A stretch of DNA of 48,215 nt from positions 1-48,215 of the forward strand of contig JAJFFB010000128.1 in assembly GCA_021776925.1 (NCBI GenBank), in the 5' to 3' direction. The notes below the pieces were generated by a model, which worked only from the letters and a program-made list of their open reading frames with translations, did no database searches and was not told where the DNA came from. The DNA is from Planctomycetota bacterium (GTDB taxonomy: Bacteria > Planctomycetota > UBA1135). The translations under genes were made by a program, and so were the position numbers. Positions 16,716 to 24,657 of the stretch are shown one piece after another (the stretch's first letter is position 1; every line of letters begins with the position of its first letter).

Positions 16716-17502
16716 TCCGAAGCAGGAGTTCTACGTCGGTTATCTGCCGCAGGCGCCGCACGGCCTCGGCCGTTTCCTCAAGGCAGGCATCCTGATGCTG
16801 CTGCTTGGAACTGTGGTCGCGGCCGCAATCCTGAGCATGGCGCAGAGTCCGTACTCCAAGGCCAAGTTTGAATTCGGCGTGTCAAGCATCCTGGAAGGGC
16901 GTATCGAGGAACTTCCTTTTCCCACCCTGATGGTTCCGCGGGAGGGCGGCGGCGACTCCCGTTATCTGCTCACGGTGTTCGGCAAGAAGGGGGCGGACGA
17001 AGCAGTCGCAGGGTTCGCCGGCAAGCGCGTGCGCGTGCGCGGAACGCTGATCTACCACGACCAGTTGACGATGGTGGAATTGGGACCCGCAGCGATCGAG
17101 GTGCTGGCGCCCGCAACGGCGGAGCCAGACGCCTCCGACGGAACCGTGGCGGGCGGCGGCGCCTGGACTCAGACCGGCGCAGGAGTGGAACGCAGCCTGA
17201 TCGGCGAAATCGTCGACAGCAAGTGCTACCTGGGGGTCATGAAACCCGGCAACCTGAAGACCCACCGCGCCTGCGCCACCCGATGCATCAGCGGCGGGGT
17301 GCCACCGGTGCTGATGGTGCGGGACGAACACGGGTTGGCCACCTACTTCCTGTTGACCTCGTCAAGCGGCGGCAGCGTGGGTCGCCAGATCGTGGATCGC
17401 GGACTGGTCGCGGAACCGGTGCGGATTTCGGGCGAGGTGGTGCGCTTTGGGGACCTGCTGGTGCTCAAAGCGGACCCGGAGACCTACCAGCGACTGGACT
17501 AG
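16708..17502 (+). CDS. Membrane-anchored protein with conserved DSKCYLG / CATRCISGG cysteine motif
   Basis: The frame opens earlier, but GAGGAG seven bases before the ATG at 16708 and the eight-base overlap with the previous gene fix this start, giving 264 residues. One transmembrane helix (ILMLLLGTVVAAAILSMA) is followed by a region with repeated beta strands that resembles an OB-like fold (ILEGRIEELPFPTLMV, RVRVRGTLIYHDQLTMVE). The C-terminal segment at about residues 170-220 contains DSKCYLGVMKPGNLKTHRAC and then ATRCISGGVPPVLMVRD. The three Cys and one His are spaced as a possible metal or redox centre. I have an impression that this motif occurs next to other redox genes but know no function. 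It closes the operon; the next gene converges after 32 bases. Confidence 0.75.
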   Translation: MSDPKQEFYVGYLPQAPHGLGRFLKAGILMLLLGTVVAAAILSMAQSPYSKAKFEFGVSSILEGRIEELPFPTLMVPREGGGDSRYLLTVFGKKGADEAVAGFAGKRVRVRGTLIYHDQLTMVELGPAAIEVLAPATAEPDASDGTVAGGGAWTQTGAGVERSLIGEIVDSKCYLGVMKPGNLKTHRACATRCISGGVPPVLMVRDEHGLATYFLLTSSSGGSVGRQIVDRGLVAEPVRISGEVVRFGDLLVLKADPETYQRLD

Positions 17503-17534
17503 GCGCGATCCCTGATCTGCATCACTGCTTTGCA

Positions 17535-20500
17535 TCATTGATCGGCGTGGGACCGCAGGACGCGGGTCGCTCCTGATGGAGCCGAAGGTGGTGCCGTTCC
17601 GCCTGTCGCAGAGGAATGGTCCCCCTCGGTCGGCGGATAATTCTCCATGCCATGGAAGGGCATCGGCTCCACCGTGTCGGGGAAGGCGGTGTACAGATCC
17701 ATGTCCTTGCAATAACCATCGGCGTGCAGGACCACGGTGCGCGCCCAGCCCTCTGGCAAGGGAGGCAGGCCAAGGGTGGAGAATTCCAGCGCGATCTCCT
17801 CGCCGCGCGCCATGATCACGAAGCGATCGTCGACCTCGCCGAGCAGATCGCGCACGTCACCGTAAGGAGTGAAACTTCCGCTCATGATCTTGAACGGCAC
17901 ACCCTGGTCGAGGCGGTGGTAGTCGTAGACGGTCGGATTGGCGCCGTCGGGAGAGTATTCGCGCGGATAGCCAAGGGGGCGCAGCGTCGCGGCGTGAGCT
18001 TGCAGAAGGTGCATTCCCACCTGCGCCTTGCCGAGGTCGGTGGCGACGAAGGCCTGGTCCCAGAAGACCTCCATGTTGCTGCGGATGCGCAGGCGGCCGT
18101 CGTGTTGCAGGCCGAGCGCGGAGACGTCGACGCTCATCATGCGCGGCAGGCCAGCAGGGAATCCGGCCTCGGCGATTGCGGTGCGCCAGCCGCCGTTGCC
18201 GTCGGGCACCTCGATGCGTGGCGGTTGCATGCTCAGGCCGGCCTGCCAGGCGGCGAAGTTGACGTGCGAGTAGGTGTACTCCACCCAACCGTGAAGGAAC
18301 AAGAAGAGCGGTCGTTGCGGATCGATCGATGCCAGCGTGTCGCCGAAATCGAGTTCGAGCCAGTGGTCACGGGCGAAGCCGACGAAACGTGGATCGATCG
18401 GTGGTTCGACGTAGTGGCGGTCGATCGCCAGCACCGCGTCGAGTTGGTCCAGACCTTGCTCATCTTGCGCAGCGATCGGTAAGTGCTTTTGTGCGACCGT
18501 CAGCGCACGCCCGTCGGGGAAGGGGGGGGTGCCGGTGAAGCGTTCGTCGGGGTACAACTCGACCTCTTGCGGGTGCTGGTACACCTTGAGGTACATCTGG
18601 TCGAGATAGGTGACCTCCTCGAGCGGTTCGGTGATGCGCAGCAGGTAGTTGCCGTCGCGCGGTTGGATCAGCTGCGGAGGAATGCGCACGTCCTCAGTCG
18701 GATCGGGTGGTGCGTACACCCCCGGGCTCTGGAAGAAACCGAGACCGCCGACGCCGAGGAAGTCCGTGACAAAGGCGAAACGTTCGCCGTCCCAAGTGAA
18801 CAGGATCGGACACGACGATGGTTTGCGCGCCACCTTCTGTACCCGCCACAGCTGTGCGGCGGCGACTTCCATTTCGCTTTGCAACACCGCATCGGGCCAG
18901 GTCAGGCGCACGTAGTCGGCCTTGCTGCGACCGCGCAGGCCGAAGTGCGCGCGGCGCGGCGGACTGCTCAGATAGCCGCCGGAAGGGGTCAGGCGCCGGA
19001 TCTGGGTGTGATTGTGCGTTTTGACCTCGACCAGCAATCCGGGTGATCCGGCGGCCGCCCACACCGGATCCTGCTCGCCTTTGCGCGTCGGCAAGACCTG
19101 CAGCCACTGCGCATTGGCGGCAGGGGGGGCTTGCCACAGTTCGGGGGTCGAGTCCGCGGTGGCGAGCAGGATGTCGAGTCCGCCGTCCTGATCGAAGTCG
19201 GCCGCCGCCGCTCCGCGCGCACGCACCTGATCGTTGGGCGCTCCCAGTTCTCCGCCGCTGCGAAATCCGCCGACGCCGTCGTTCACCAGCAGACGATGAC
19301 CCAATTCCTGGCCGATGCGCGCATCGAGCAACACAAGGTCGAGGTCGCCATCGAGGTCGTAGTCTCCTACCGCAACGCTTGCAGCGCCGTCACAACCGGG
19401 CAGCGCGTCCAGCCACTGCAGGTCTTCCTGGTAGCGCCCGCGCGCGCTCTGCCTCATCAGGCGCGGGGGCAGCGGGCCGTGCAGCAGCATCAGGTCCTCA
19501 AGGCCGTTGCCGTCGAGATCGGCGAGCACCGCGCCACTGGCGCCGCGATCGCAGAGCTGAGGGTATTGCTCACTCCCGTGGCGATAGACTCCGGCGCGGT
19601 CGTTGAGGAAGATCTGGTTGCGGGCGTGATGATGGATCAGATACAGGTCTAGATCGCGGTCGGCGTCAACGTCGAAGAACAACACCGACAGACTCGCCTT
19701 GGCACCGCCGCTGAGGTCTACGGTCTGGTCTTCGCTAGCTGCGAAGGTGCCATCGCCGTTGTTGCGCCACAGCACGTTGGCCGCGCCCGCCGTCGCCTCC
19801 GGGCTCACCGGACCGAAGTTGGCGACGTACAGGTCAAGATCACCATCGTGATCAGCATCGGCCCAGGCGCAGCCAACGCTGATCACGGCCTCGCCGGCGA
19901 CGCCCGCAGTCGCGGTCACGTCGGTGAACATAAACCCCCCATCATTGCGGTAGAGGCGGTTGGATCCGCGACAGCTGAGGAAGAGATCCGGGTCACCATC
20001 CTTGTCGTAATCCCCGAACCAGGCTCCGATCGCGCCCTCGCCGCGGATGCCGTGGTCGTTCATCACTTCGAAGCGGCCGCCCTCGTTGCGATAGAGCACG
20101 CCAGCTCCCTGCGCCCCCATGCCGGGTAGGTAGAGGTCGAGATCAAGGTCTCCATCGATGTCGGCCAATGCCACACCAGGCCCGAAAGCGGGCAGGTCCG
20201 CTGTGGGTGTCTCCTCCACCCCGCCCGGCCAGCCCGGCCGTCCGGCGGCGGCGTGGACCAGGCCGGTTTCCGCCGCGCGGTCCTGGAAGGACACCGGAGC
20301 GGGGGAGTCCTGCGCGGTGGTCTCGGCGAATACCCGCAGCACGTTGGCGTAGCGCCCCATCTCGCCGTATTTCATGCCCGCGACCTGTCCCGCTTTGGCG
20401 CTCTTCAATGCGCGGAAGCGGTCGAGCAGCGCCAGAGCTTGCTGACTCTCGCCTGCGTTGCGATAGAGCGTGGCGAGTCGGTAGGTGGCCGATTCATGAT

Positions 20501-21020
20501 GGGGCGCGAGCGCCAGGGTGCGCTCCAGATGCGCGCGTGCCGTAGCCTGGTCACTCCTGAGCGCAAGAATGCCGAGTTGATAGTGCGCATCGGCGTCTTC
20601 TTCATCGAGGGCCACCACGCGTTCGAACAAGGCCGTCGCCTCCTCTACCTGATTGAGGTGGCGGAGCAGCATCGCCAGGGAGTAGAGCGCGTACAGGTTG
20701 TCGGCGTCGACCTCGATCACCCAGCGCAACTCTTGCTCGGCATCGGCGAAGACCTCCTTCTTCTGCTGGTTGAGCAGCGCGATGCCCAGGTTCAAACGGC
20801 CCGGAATCCAACCCGGTGCGAGTTCCACCACGCTCTGAAACGCGGCTACCGCTTGGTTCGGTTGGTAGCGTTCCATCGAACCGATACCGCGGTTGTAGGC
20901 GGCCACCGCTGCATCAAAATTCTGCTGTGGGATCCCGGCAGCGGGAATGCTCTCCTTGCCACAACCGCACAGAAGGCACATCCACGAACACAGGATCATC
21001 CACAGGCCCAAGAGTTTCAT
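17535..21020 (-). CDS. TPR / FG-GAP / ASPIC-UnbV lipoprotein with large uncharacterised C-terminal domain
   Basis: The frame continues upstream inside the nitrilase, but the ATG at 21020 overlaps the nitrilase TGA (ATGA) and begins a lipoprotein signal (MKLLGLWMILCSWMCLLCGC, Cys20), giving 1161 residues. TPR repeats occupy about residues 30-230. FG-GAP/VCBS propeller blades follow (DIDGDLDLDLYLPG, DYDKDGDPDLFLS, DADHDGDLDLYVANF, DYDLDGDLDLVLL). Then comes an ASPIC/UnbV domain (TPSGGYLSSPPRRAHFGL). A tail of roughly 450 residues begins after the LTWPDAVLQSE segment, starts with CPILFTWDGERFAFVTDFLG, and has no family name that I know. It is the last gene of a six-gene minus-strand operon and presumably faces the periplasm or outside. 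Confidence 0.88.
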   Translation of the reverse strand: MKLLGLWMILCSWMCLLCGCGKESIPAAGIPQQNFDAAVAAYNRGIGSMERYQPNQAVAAFQSVVELAPGWIPGRLNLGIALLNQQKKEVFADAEQELRWVIEVDADNLYALYSLAMLLRHLNQVEEATALFERVVALDEEDADAHYQLGILALRSDQATARAHLERTLALAPHHESATYRLATLYRNAGESQQALALLDRFRALKSAKAGQVAGMKYGEMGRYANVLRVFAETTAQDSPAPVSFQDRAAETGLVHAAAGRPGWPGGVEETPTADLPAFGPGVALADIDGDLDLDLYLPGMGAQGAGVLYRNEGGRFEVMNDHGIRGEGAIGAWFGDYDKDGDPDLFLSCRGSNRLYRNDGGFMFTDVTATAGVAGEAVISVGCAWADADHDGDLDLYVANFGPVSPEATAGAANVLWRNNGDGTFAASEDQTVDLSGGAKASLSVLFFDVDADRDLDLYLIHHHARNQIFLNDRAGVYRHGSEQYPQLCDRGASGAVLADLDGNGLEDLMLLHGPLPPRLMRQSARGRYQEDLQWLDALPGCDGAASVAVGDYDLDGDLDLVLLDARIGQELGHRLLVNDGVGGFRSGGELGAPNDQVRARGAAAADFDQDGGLDILLATADSTPELWQAPPAANAQWLQVLPTRKGEQDPVWAAAGSPGLLVEVKTHNHTQIRRLTPSGGYLSSPPRRAHFGLRGRSKADYVRLTWPDAVLQSEMEVAAAQLWRVQKVARKPSSCPILFTWDGERFAFVTDFLGVGGLGFFQSPGVYAPPDPTEDVRIPPQLIQPRDGNYLLRITEPLEEVTYLDQMYLKVYQHPQEVELYPDERFTGTPPFPDGRALTVAQKHLPIAAQDEQGLDQLDAVLAIDRHYVEPPIDPRFVGFARDHWLELDFGDTLASIDPQRPLFLFLHGWVEYTYSHVNFAAWQAGLSMQPPRIEVPDGNGGWRTAIAEAGFPAGLPRMMSVDVSALGLQHDGRLRIRSNMEVFWDQAFVATDLGKAQVGMHLLQAHAATLRPLGYPREYSPDGANPTVYDYHRLDQGVPFKIMSGSFTPYGDVRDLLGEVDDRFVIMARGEEIALEFSTLGLPPLPEGWARTVVLHADGYCKDMDLYTAFPDTVEPMPFHGMENYPPTEGDHSSATGGTAPPSAPSGATRVLRSHADQ

Positions 21021-22069
21021 GACAACTTGTTTTTTGCCGCGGCGATCGCCGCAAGATTCTGCTCGACCCGAAGATCGGCTTCGTTGGTCCACTGGTGGGG
21101 GGGGTAGTGGCTGTTCTGATAAACCGGGTAAGCCTCGTTGCGCAGGTGCGCGAGCATGTGATGGCCGCTGCGCACACTGCGCTCGTGCCGCAGCGCGGCG
21201 ACGTCGACCGGGCCGACCACGATCTTTTCGCCCGGTCCTGGATCGGCCTGGGCCAGGATGCGGCCGTCGTAGTCGACCACCATGCTGCCGCCCGGCCACG
21301 AGAATGGCGGGTAGTGCGACAGCCGCGCGGCCTGGTTGCTGGCGACGACGAAGGCGGTGTTTTCCAGCGCGCGGCAGCGATTGACCACGGTCCACCAGTC
21401 CATCGGCGCGGTCGCACCCCACGGATCCATATAAGCGGAAACCCGGATCAGCACCTCGGCGCCGTTGGCGCTGAGCTGGCGCAGCACTTCGGGGAACAGC
21501 CAGTCGTAGCAGATCGCCACGCCAAGATTGCCGATCGGCGTGCGCGCCACCGGGAAGAGCTCGTCGTCGTAACCCTCGAGGTCGTGCGGACTCTTGTTGA
21601 CCTCCCACGGGATCCACGGGTTGACCTTGCGGTAGCGGCTGAGGATGCCGTCCGGCCCGATCAGGCAGGTGGTGTTGAACACCGTGCCGGGCCAGCGCGG
21701 GTCCTCTTCGAGGAAGGTGCCGGTCTGGATGTAGACGTCGAGTTCGCGCGCCAGTTCGGTGTAGGCCTCGGTGTGCTCATTGGGGATCGGCACGGTGAGG
21801 TGCTGCAGCAGTTCGGCCGCGGTCGCATAGACCGGGGCGGCGTGCGCGAACTCGGGGAAGACCACCAGCTTGACCGGCAGGAAGGGCGAGTAGCCCTCGA
21901 CCGCCATGCGCACCATGTCGCGCATGTGCGCAGCGCGCGCGCCGATTTCCTCGCGGCGTTGCGGATTGGGCTGGTCGGTCTGGCAGGCGGCGGCGGCGTA
22001 GCGCAGGGTCTCGCCCGTAGCGGGCGTGGAGTCGCCCAGGTTTCCGCCTGAGGGGGGGGTGGCGTTCAT
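21017..22069 (-). CDS. Nitrilase-superfamily carbon-nitrogen hydrolase
   Basis: The 350-residue protein has the full Glu-Lys-Cys catalytic triad of the nitrilase superfamily: Glu73 in VFPEFA, Lys148 in SRYRKVNPW, and Cys187 in AICYDWLFPE. It should hydrolyse a C-N bond, most often an amide or carbamoyl group and less often a nitrile. There is no signal peptide, so it is probably cytosolic, unlike its neighbours. The N-terminus (MNATPPSGGN) contains a run of eight C/G bases. It lies between two CRTAC1-type genes, with 30 bases upstream and a four-base ATGA overlap downstream, so it is co-transcribed with them. The substrate cannot be assigned. Confidence 0.92.
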   Translation of the reverse strand: MNATPPSGGNLGDSTPATGETLRYAAAACQTDQPNPQRREEIGARAAHMRDMVRMAVEGYSPFLPVKLVVFPEFAHAAPVYATAAELLQHLTVPIPNEHTEAYTELARELDVYIQTGTFLEEDPRWPGTVFNTTCLIGPDGILSRYRKVNPWIPWEVNKSPHDLEGYDDELFPVARTPIGNLGVAICYDWLFPEVLRQLSANGAEVLIRVSAYMDPWGATAPMDWWTVVNRCRALENTAFVVASNQAARLSHYPPFSWPGGSMVVDYDGRILAQADPGPGEKIVVGPVDVAALRHERSVRSGHHMLAHLRNEAYPVYQNSHYPPHQWTNEADLRVEQNLAAIAAAKNKLS

Positions 22070-22099
22070 GGCTTTCGCGTTCAGGACGAGCAGAGTGGA

Positions 22100-23755
22100 T
22101 CAGTCCCGTTGGACTACCAGGTCCGCGGGTACCTTCACTCTTTCCATAGTCTGCAAGTGGCCATCCGGCCAGCTCACTTCCAGCGCCACCTCGCGGGTGC
22201 CGGCGGGCAGACCAAAATGCGCCACCGGCGCGCTGGAGGCGAAGAAGCTGACCCCGCTGGCGATCCAGCGGTGCTGCACCGCCGAACCCGCACTCAGCTT
22301 GATCTTGGCGCCGATTCCGGAGTGCTCGTGCCCGGGGCGCGGATCTTCCAGGCGCACGATCAGCCAGGCCCCGCCATCGCGGTCGTTGCGCAGGACGCGC
22401 ACGGCCTGGTTGCGCCCGCTGACCACCATGTCGACGTCGCCGTCGCCGTCGAGGTCGCCGAAACCGGTGCCGCGGTCACAGCGTTCGTCGTCGAGCCAGG
22501 CGCCGGCGCTGCTCGCGTCGAGGCGCCGGAACTGATCGGCCTCTCGTGCGTAGAGCACCGGCGGCTGGTTGTAGCCCCAGTCGCGCGCCTGACACACGTC
22601 CTGCGGGTAGATATTGCCGTTGAAGAAGATCAGGTCTTCGTCGCTGTCGTGGTCAAAATCAAAGAAACCGGTCGCCCAGCTCAGATAGGGGCGGCTGTCC
22701 AGGTGCAGGCCGTAGGCCATGGTGCGGTCCTCGAAGAGGAGATCGCCCAGGTTCAGATGCAGCGTGTTGGTGTCGAACATGAAATTGGTGGTGAAGACGT
22801 CGGGCAGGCCGTTGCCGTCGACGTCACCCACCGCGATGCCCATGGTCGCCTGCCCCTCGCCTTCTTCGCTGAAGGCAATGCCGCTGAACACGCCGACCTC
22901 TTCGAAACGGGCTCCGCCGAGGTTGCGGAACAGGAAACACGCACGCGAGTCATTGCCGACGTAGATGTCGGGCAGGTGGTCGCCGTCGAAATCGAGGATC
23001 ACCGCGCCCAGTCCCCACGAGGCCGGTTGCGCCAGGATGCCCGATTCCTCGCTGATGTCACGGAAGGTGCCGTCGCCCTGGTTCAGGTAGAGCTGGTCAT
23101 CGAGATCGGGCAGACCCATCGGCCCGGCGAGCACGCGCACGCCGACGAAAGACGAATACGGCGGAGGTGCACTGGGGTCGAGCACGCAGTAATTGCACAC
23201 GTAGAGGTCGAGATCGCCGTCGTTGTCGATGTCGCCGAAGGAAGACCCGGTGCTCCACACCGCGCCGCGCAGTCCGGCGGCGTGGCCGACTTCCTCGAAA
23301 GCGCCCTTGCCGGTGTTGCGCAGCAGGGCGTTCTCGCCCAGACAGGTCACAAAGATGTCGTCAAAGCCGTCGTTGTCGTAATCACCCACGGTGGCGCCAT
23401 AACACCAGCGGGTCAGGTCGATCCCGGCCTGGGCGCTGACGTCGCGAAAGCGCAGGTCGCCCAGATTCTCGAACAAGCTGCAGCCGGGACCTAGATTGGG
23501 TTGCGCGATGGTAGCGCCGTTGGGAACAAAAACGTCGCAATCGCCGTCCTGGTCGAAGTCGATCAAGGCGATGCCGGTGCTGATCGACTCAAGCAGCATG
23601 GTCGGCGGATCGACTCCGCTGATCTGGTGCGCGTGCAATCCGCTTTCCTGGGTGACATCGGTGAAATGGATCGACGCGGACTGCGCGTCGTCGCCAGGAG
23701 CGCCGCACGCGTACGTCCACAGGAGAAAGAAGGCGGGGAAGGCGTAGCGCGACAT
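22100..23755 (-). CDS. CRTAC1-like FG-GAP / ASPIC-UnbV exported protein
   Basis: The 551-residue product starts at 23755, where its ATG shares a base with the TGA of the upstream gene (TGATG). The N-terminus is a signal sequence with a weak lipobox-like TYACGAP. A VCBS/FG-GAP propeller covers about residues 30-455, with blades such as DFDQDGDCDVFVPNG, DYDNDGFDDIFVT, DIDNDGDLDLYVCNY and DVDGNGLPDVFTTNF. The ASPIC/UnbV domain at the C-terminus has HSGIGAKIKL, HFGLPAG and VSWPDG. This is the architecture of human CRTAC1 and its bacterial homologues. These are extracellular Ca2+-binding propellers of unknown molecular role in bacteria. It belongs to the same operon as the pentahaem cytochrome. 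Confidence 0.9.
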   Translation of the reverse strand: MSRYAFPAFFLLWTYACGAPGDDAQSASIHFTDVTQESGLHAHQISGVDPPTMLLESISTGIALIDFDQDGDCDVFVPNGATIAQPNLGPGCSLFENLGDLRFRDVSAQAGIDLTRWCYGATVGDYDNDGFDDIFVTCLGENALLRNTGKGAFEEVGHAAGLRGAVWSTGSSFGDIDNDGDLDLYVCNYCVLDPSAPPPYSSFVGVRVLAGPMGLPDLDDQLYLNQGDGTFRDISEESGILAQPASWGLGAVILDFDGDHLPDIYVGNDSRACFLFRNLGGARFEEVGVFSGIAFSEEGEGQATMGIAVGDVDGNGLPDVFTTNFMFDTNTLHLNLGDLLFEDRTMAYGLHLDSRPYLSWATGFFDFDHDSDEDLIFFNGNIYPQDVCQARDWGYNQPPVLYAREADQFRRLDASSAGAWLDDERCDRGTGFGDLDGDGDVDMVVSGRNQAVRVLRNDRDGGAWLIVRLEDPRPGHEHSGIGAKIKLSAGSAVQHRWIASGVSFFASSAPVAHFGLPAGTREVALEVSWPDGHLQTMERVKVPADLVVQRD

Positions 23756-24657
23756 CAGCGGTGATTGACAAAGGGCGGGGTGACCGGGTTCTGGTTGGGC
23801 TGCAGCGGCCCCCCCCCCAAGCCGCTCTTCAGGCGCTCAAAACTCTCCATGGCACTCGCCGCTGCGTTGCGGTCCCCCAGTCGCAAGAGGACGCGCCAGT
23901 GCGCGTAATGAACGTCGGCTTGTGACGGGTCGAGGGCGAGGCTGCGGCGCATGGCCTGGTCGGCGGCATCCAGGTCGCCGTTCTGCAGGTGGGCGTTGCC
24001 GAGGCCGGCGTGGACCTTGGCCAGCGACGGATCGGGCTGGCCGCCTGCGGCGGTGGATCGCCGTTCGAATTCCAGCAGCGCTTGCTGGAACCGGGTCAAG
24101 GCCTGAGGCGCCTGTCCTTCCTGTAGGGCGAGCTGGCCGAGGTAATAAAGAGTGTGGGGGTCTCCCGGGCGCAGGCTCAAATGCGCCACCAGCGCCTGCC
24201 GCGCCAGACTGCCCTCGCCGAGGCGCAGCAGGCAGGCGCCGTAGAAATGGAATACGCGGTGCGGCTCGACGAAAGCGGGGCCCCGTTCCAGCTCGCGCTC
24301 GAAACGCTGCCGCGCGCCACCATAGGCGCCGCCCATGAAATAGAGGACTCCGGCGGCGAAGGAGGCCTCGGCGCTGCCAGGGTGAAGGGATAATTCCTGC
24401 CCGACCAATTTGCGCGCGCGCTGCATCCGGCCTTGCGACATTGCCAGATTGAGCGCCGCCATTCCCTGCGTAGGTGCCGGCCACTGGCGCTCCGCGGCGG
24501 CGGCAAAAAGGGGCAGTGCCTGTTGGATCAACGCTGCGTGCGGGGACGGCTCGCTGGGGGGGGGCTGAGGGGGGGCTGCAGCCTTCTGCGGCGCGGCATC
24601 CTTGGCGCAGCCGGGCAACAGCAGGCTCAAGACCAAAGCACACCCAACCCAGTTCAT
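23755..24657 (-). CDS. TPR-repeat lipoprotein
   Basis: The 300-residue protein has a lipoprotein signal (MNWVGCALVLSLLLPGC, lipobox LPGC) followed by a Pro-rich linker (PPQPPPSEPS). It then carries about five TPR-like helical pairs (ASFAAGVLYFMGGAYGGARQ, LYYLGQLALQEGQAPQALT, VHAGLGNAHLQNGDLDAADQ). The last residues are Gly/Pro rich. It overlaps both neighbours (ATGA upstream, TGATG downstream). TPR scaffolds commonly hold protein partners; here the partners are probably the FG-GAP proteins encoded on either side. Two long homopolymers lie in the gene: ten C at 23809-23818 and nine G at 24556-24564. Confidence 0.85.
   Translation of the reverse strand: MNWVGCALVLSLLLPGCAKDAAPQKAAAPPQPPPSEPSPHAALIQQALPLFAAAAERQWPAPTQGMAALNLAMSQGRMQRARKLVGQELSLHPGSAEASFAAGVLYFMGGAYGGARQRFERELERGPAFVEPHRVFHFYGACLLRLGEGSLARQALVAHLSLRPGDPHTLYYLGQLALQEGQAPQALTRFQQALLEFERRSTAAGGQPDPSLAKVHAGLGNAHLQNGDLDAADQAMRRSLALDPSQADVHYAHWRVLLRLGDRNAAASAMESFERLKSGLGGGPLQPNQNPVTPPFVNHR

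Noticed and set aside
17503-17534. Near-repeat GCATCACTG / GCATCATTG between convergent genes
   Set aside because: It is too short and without a stem or T-run, so not called a terminator.
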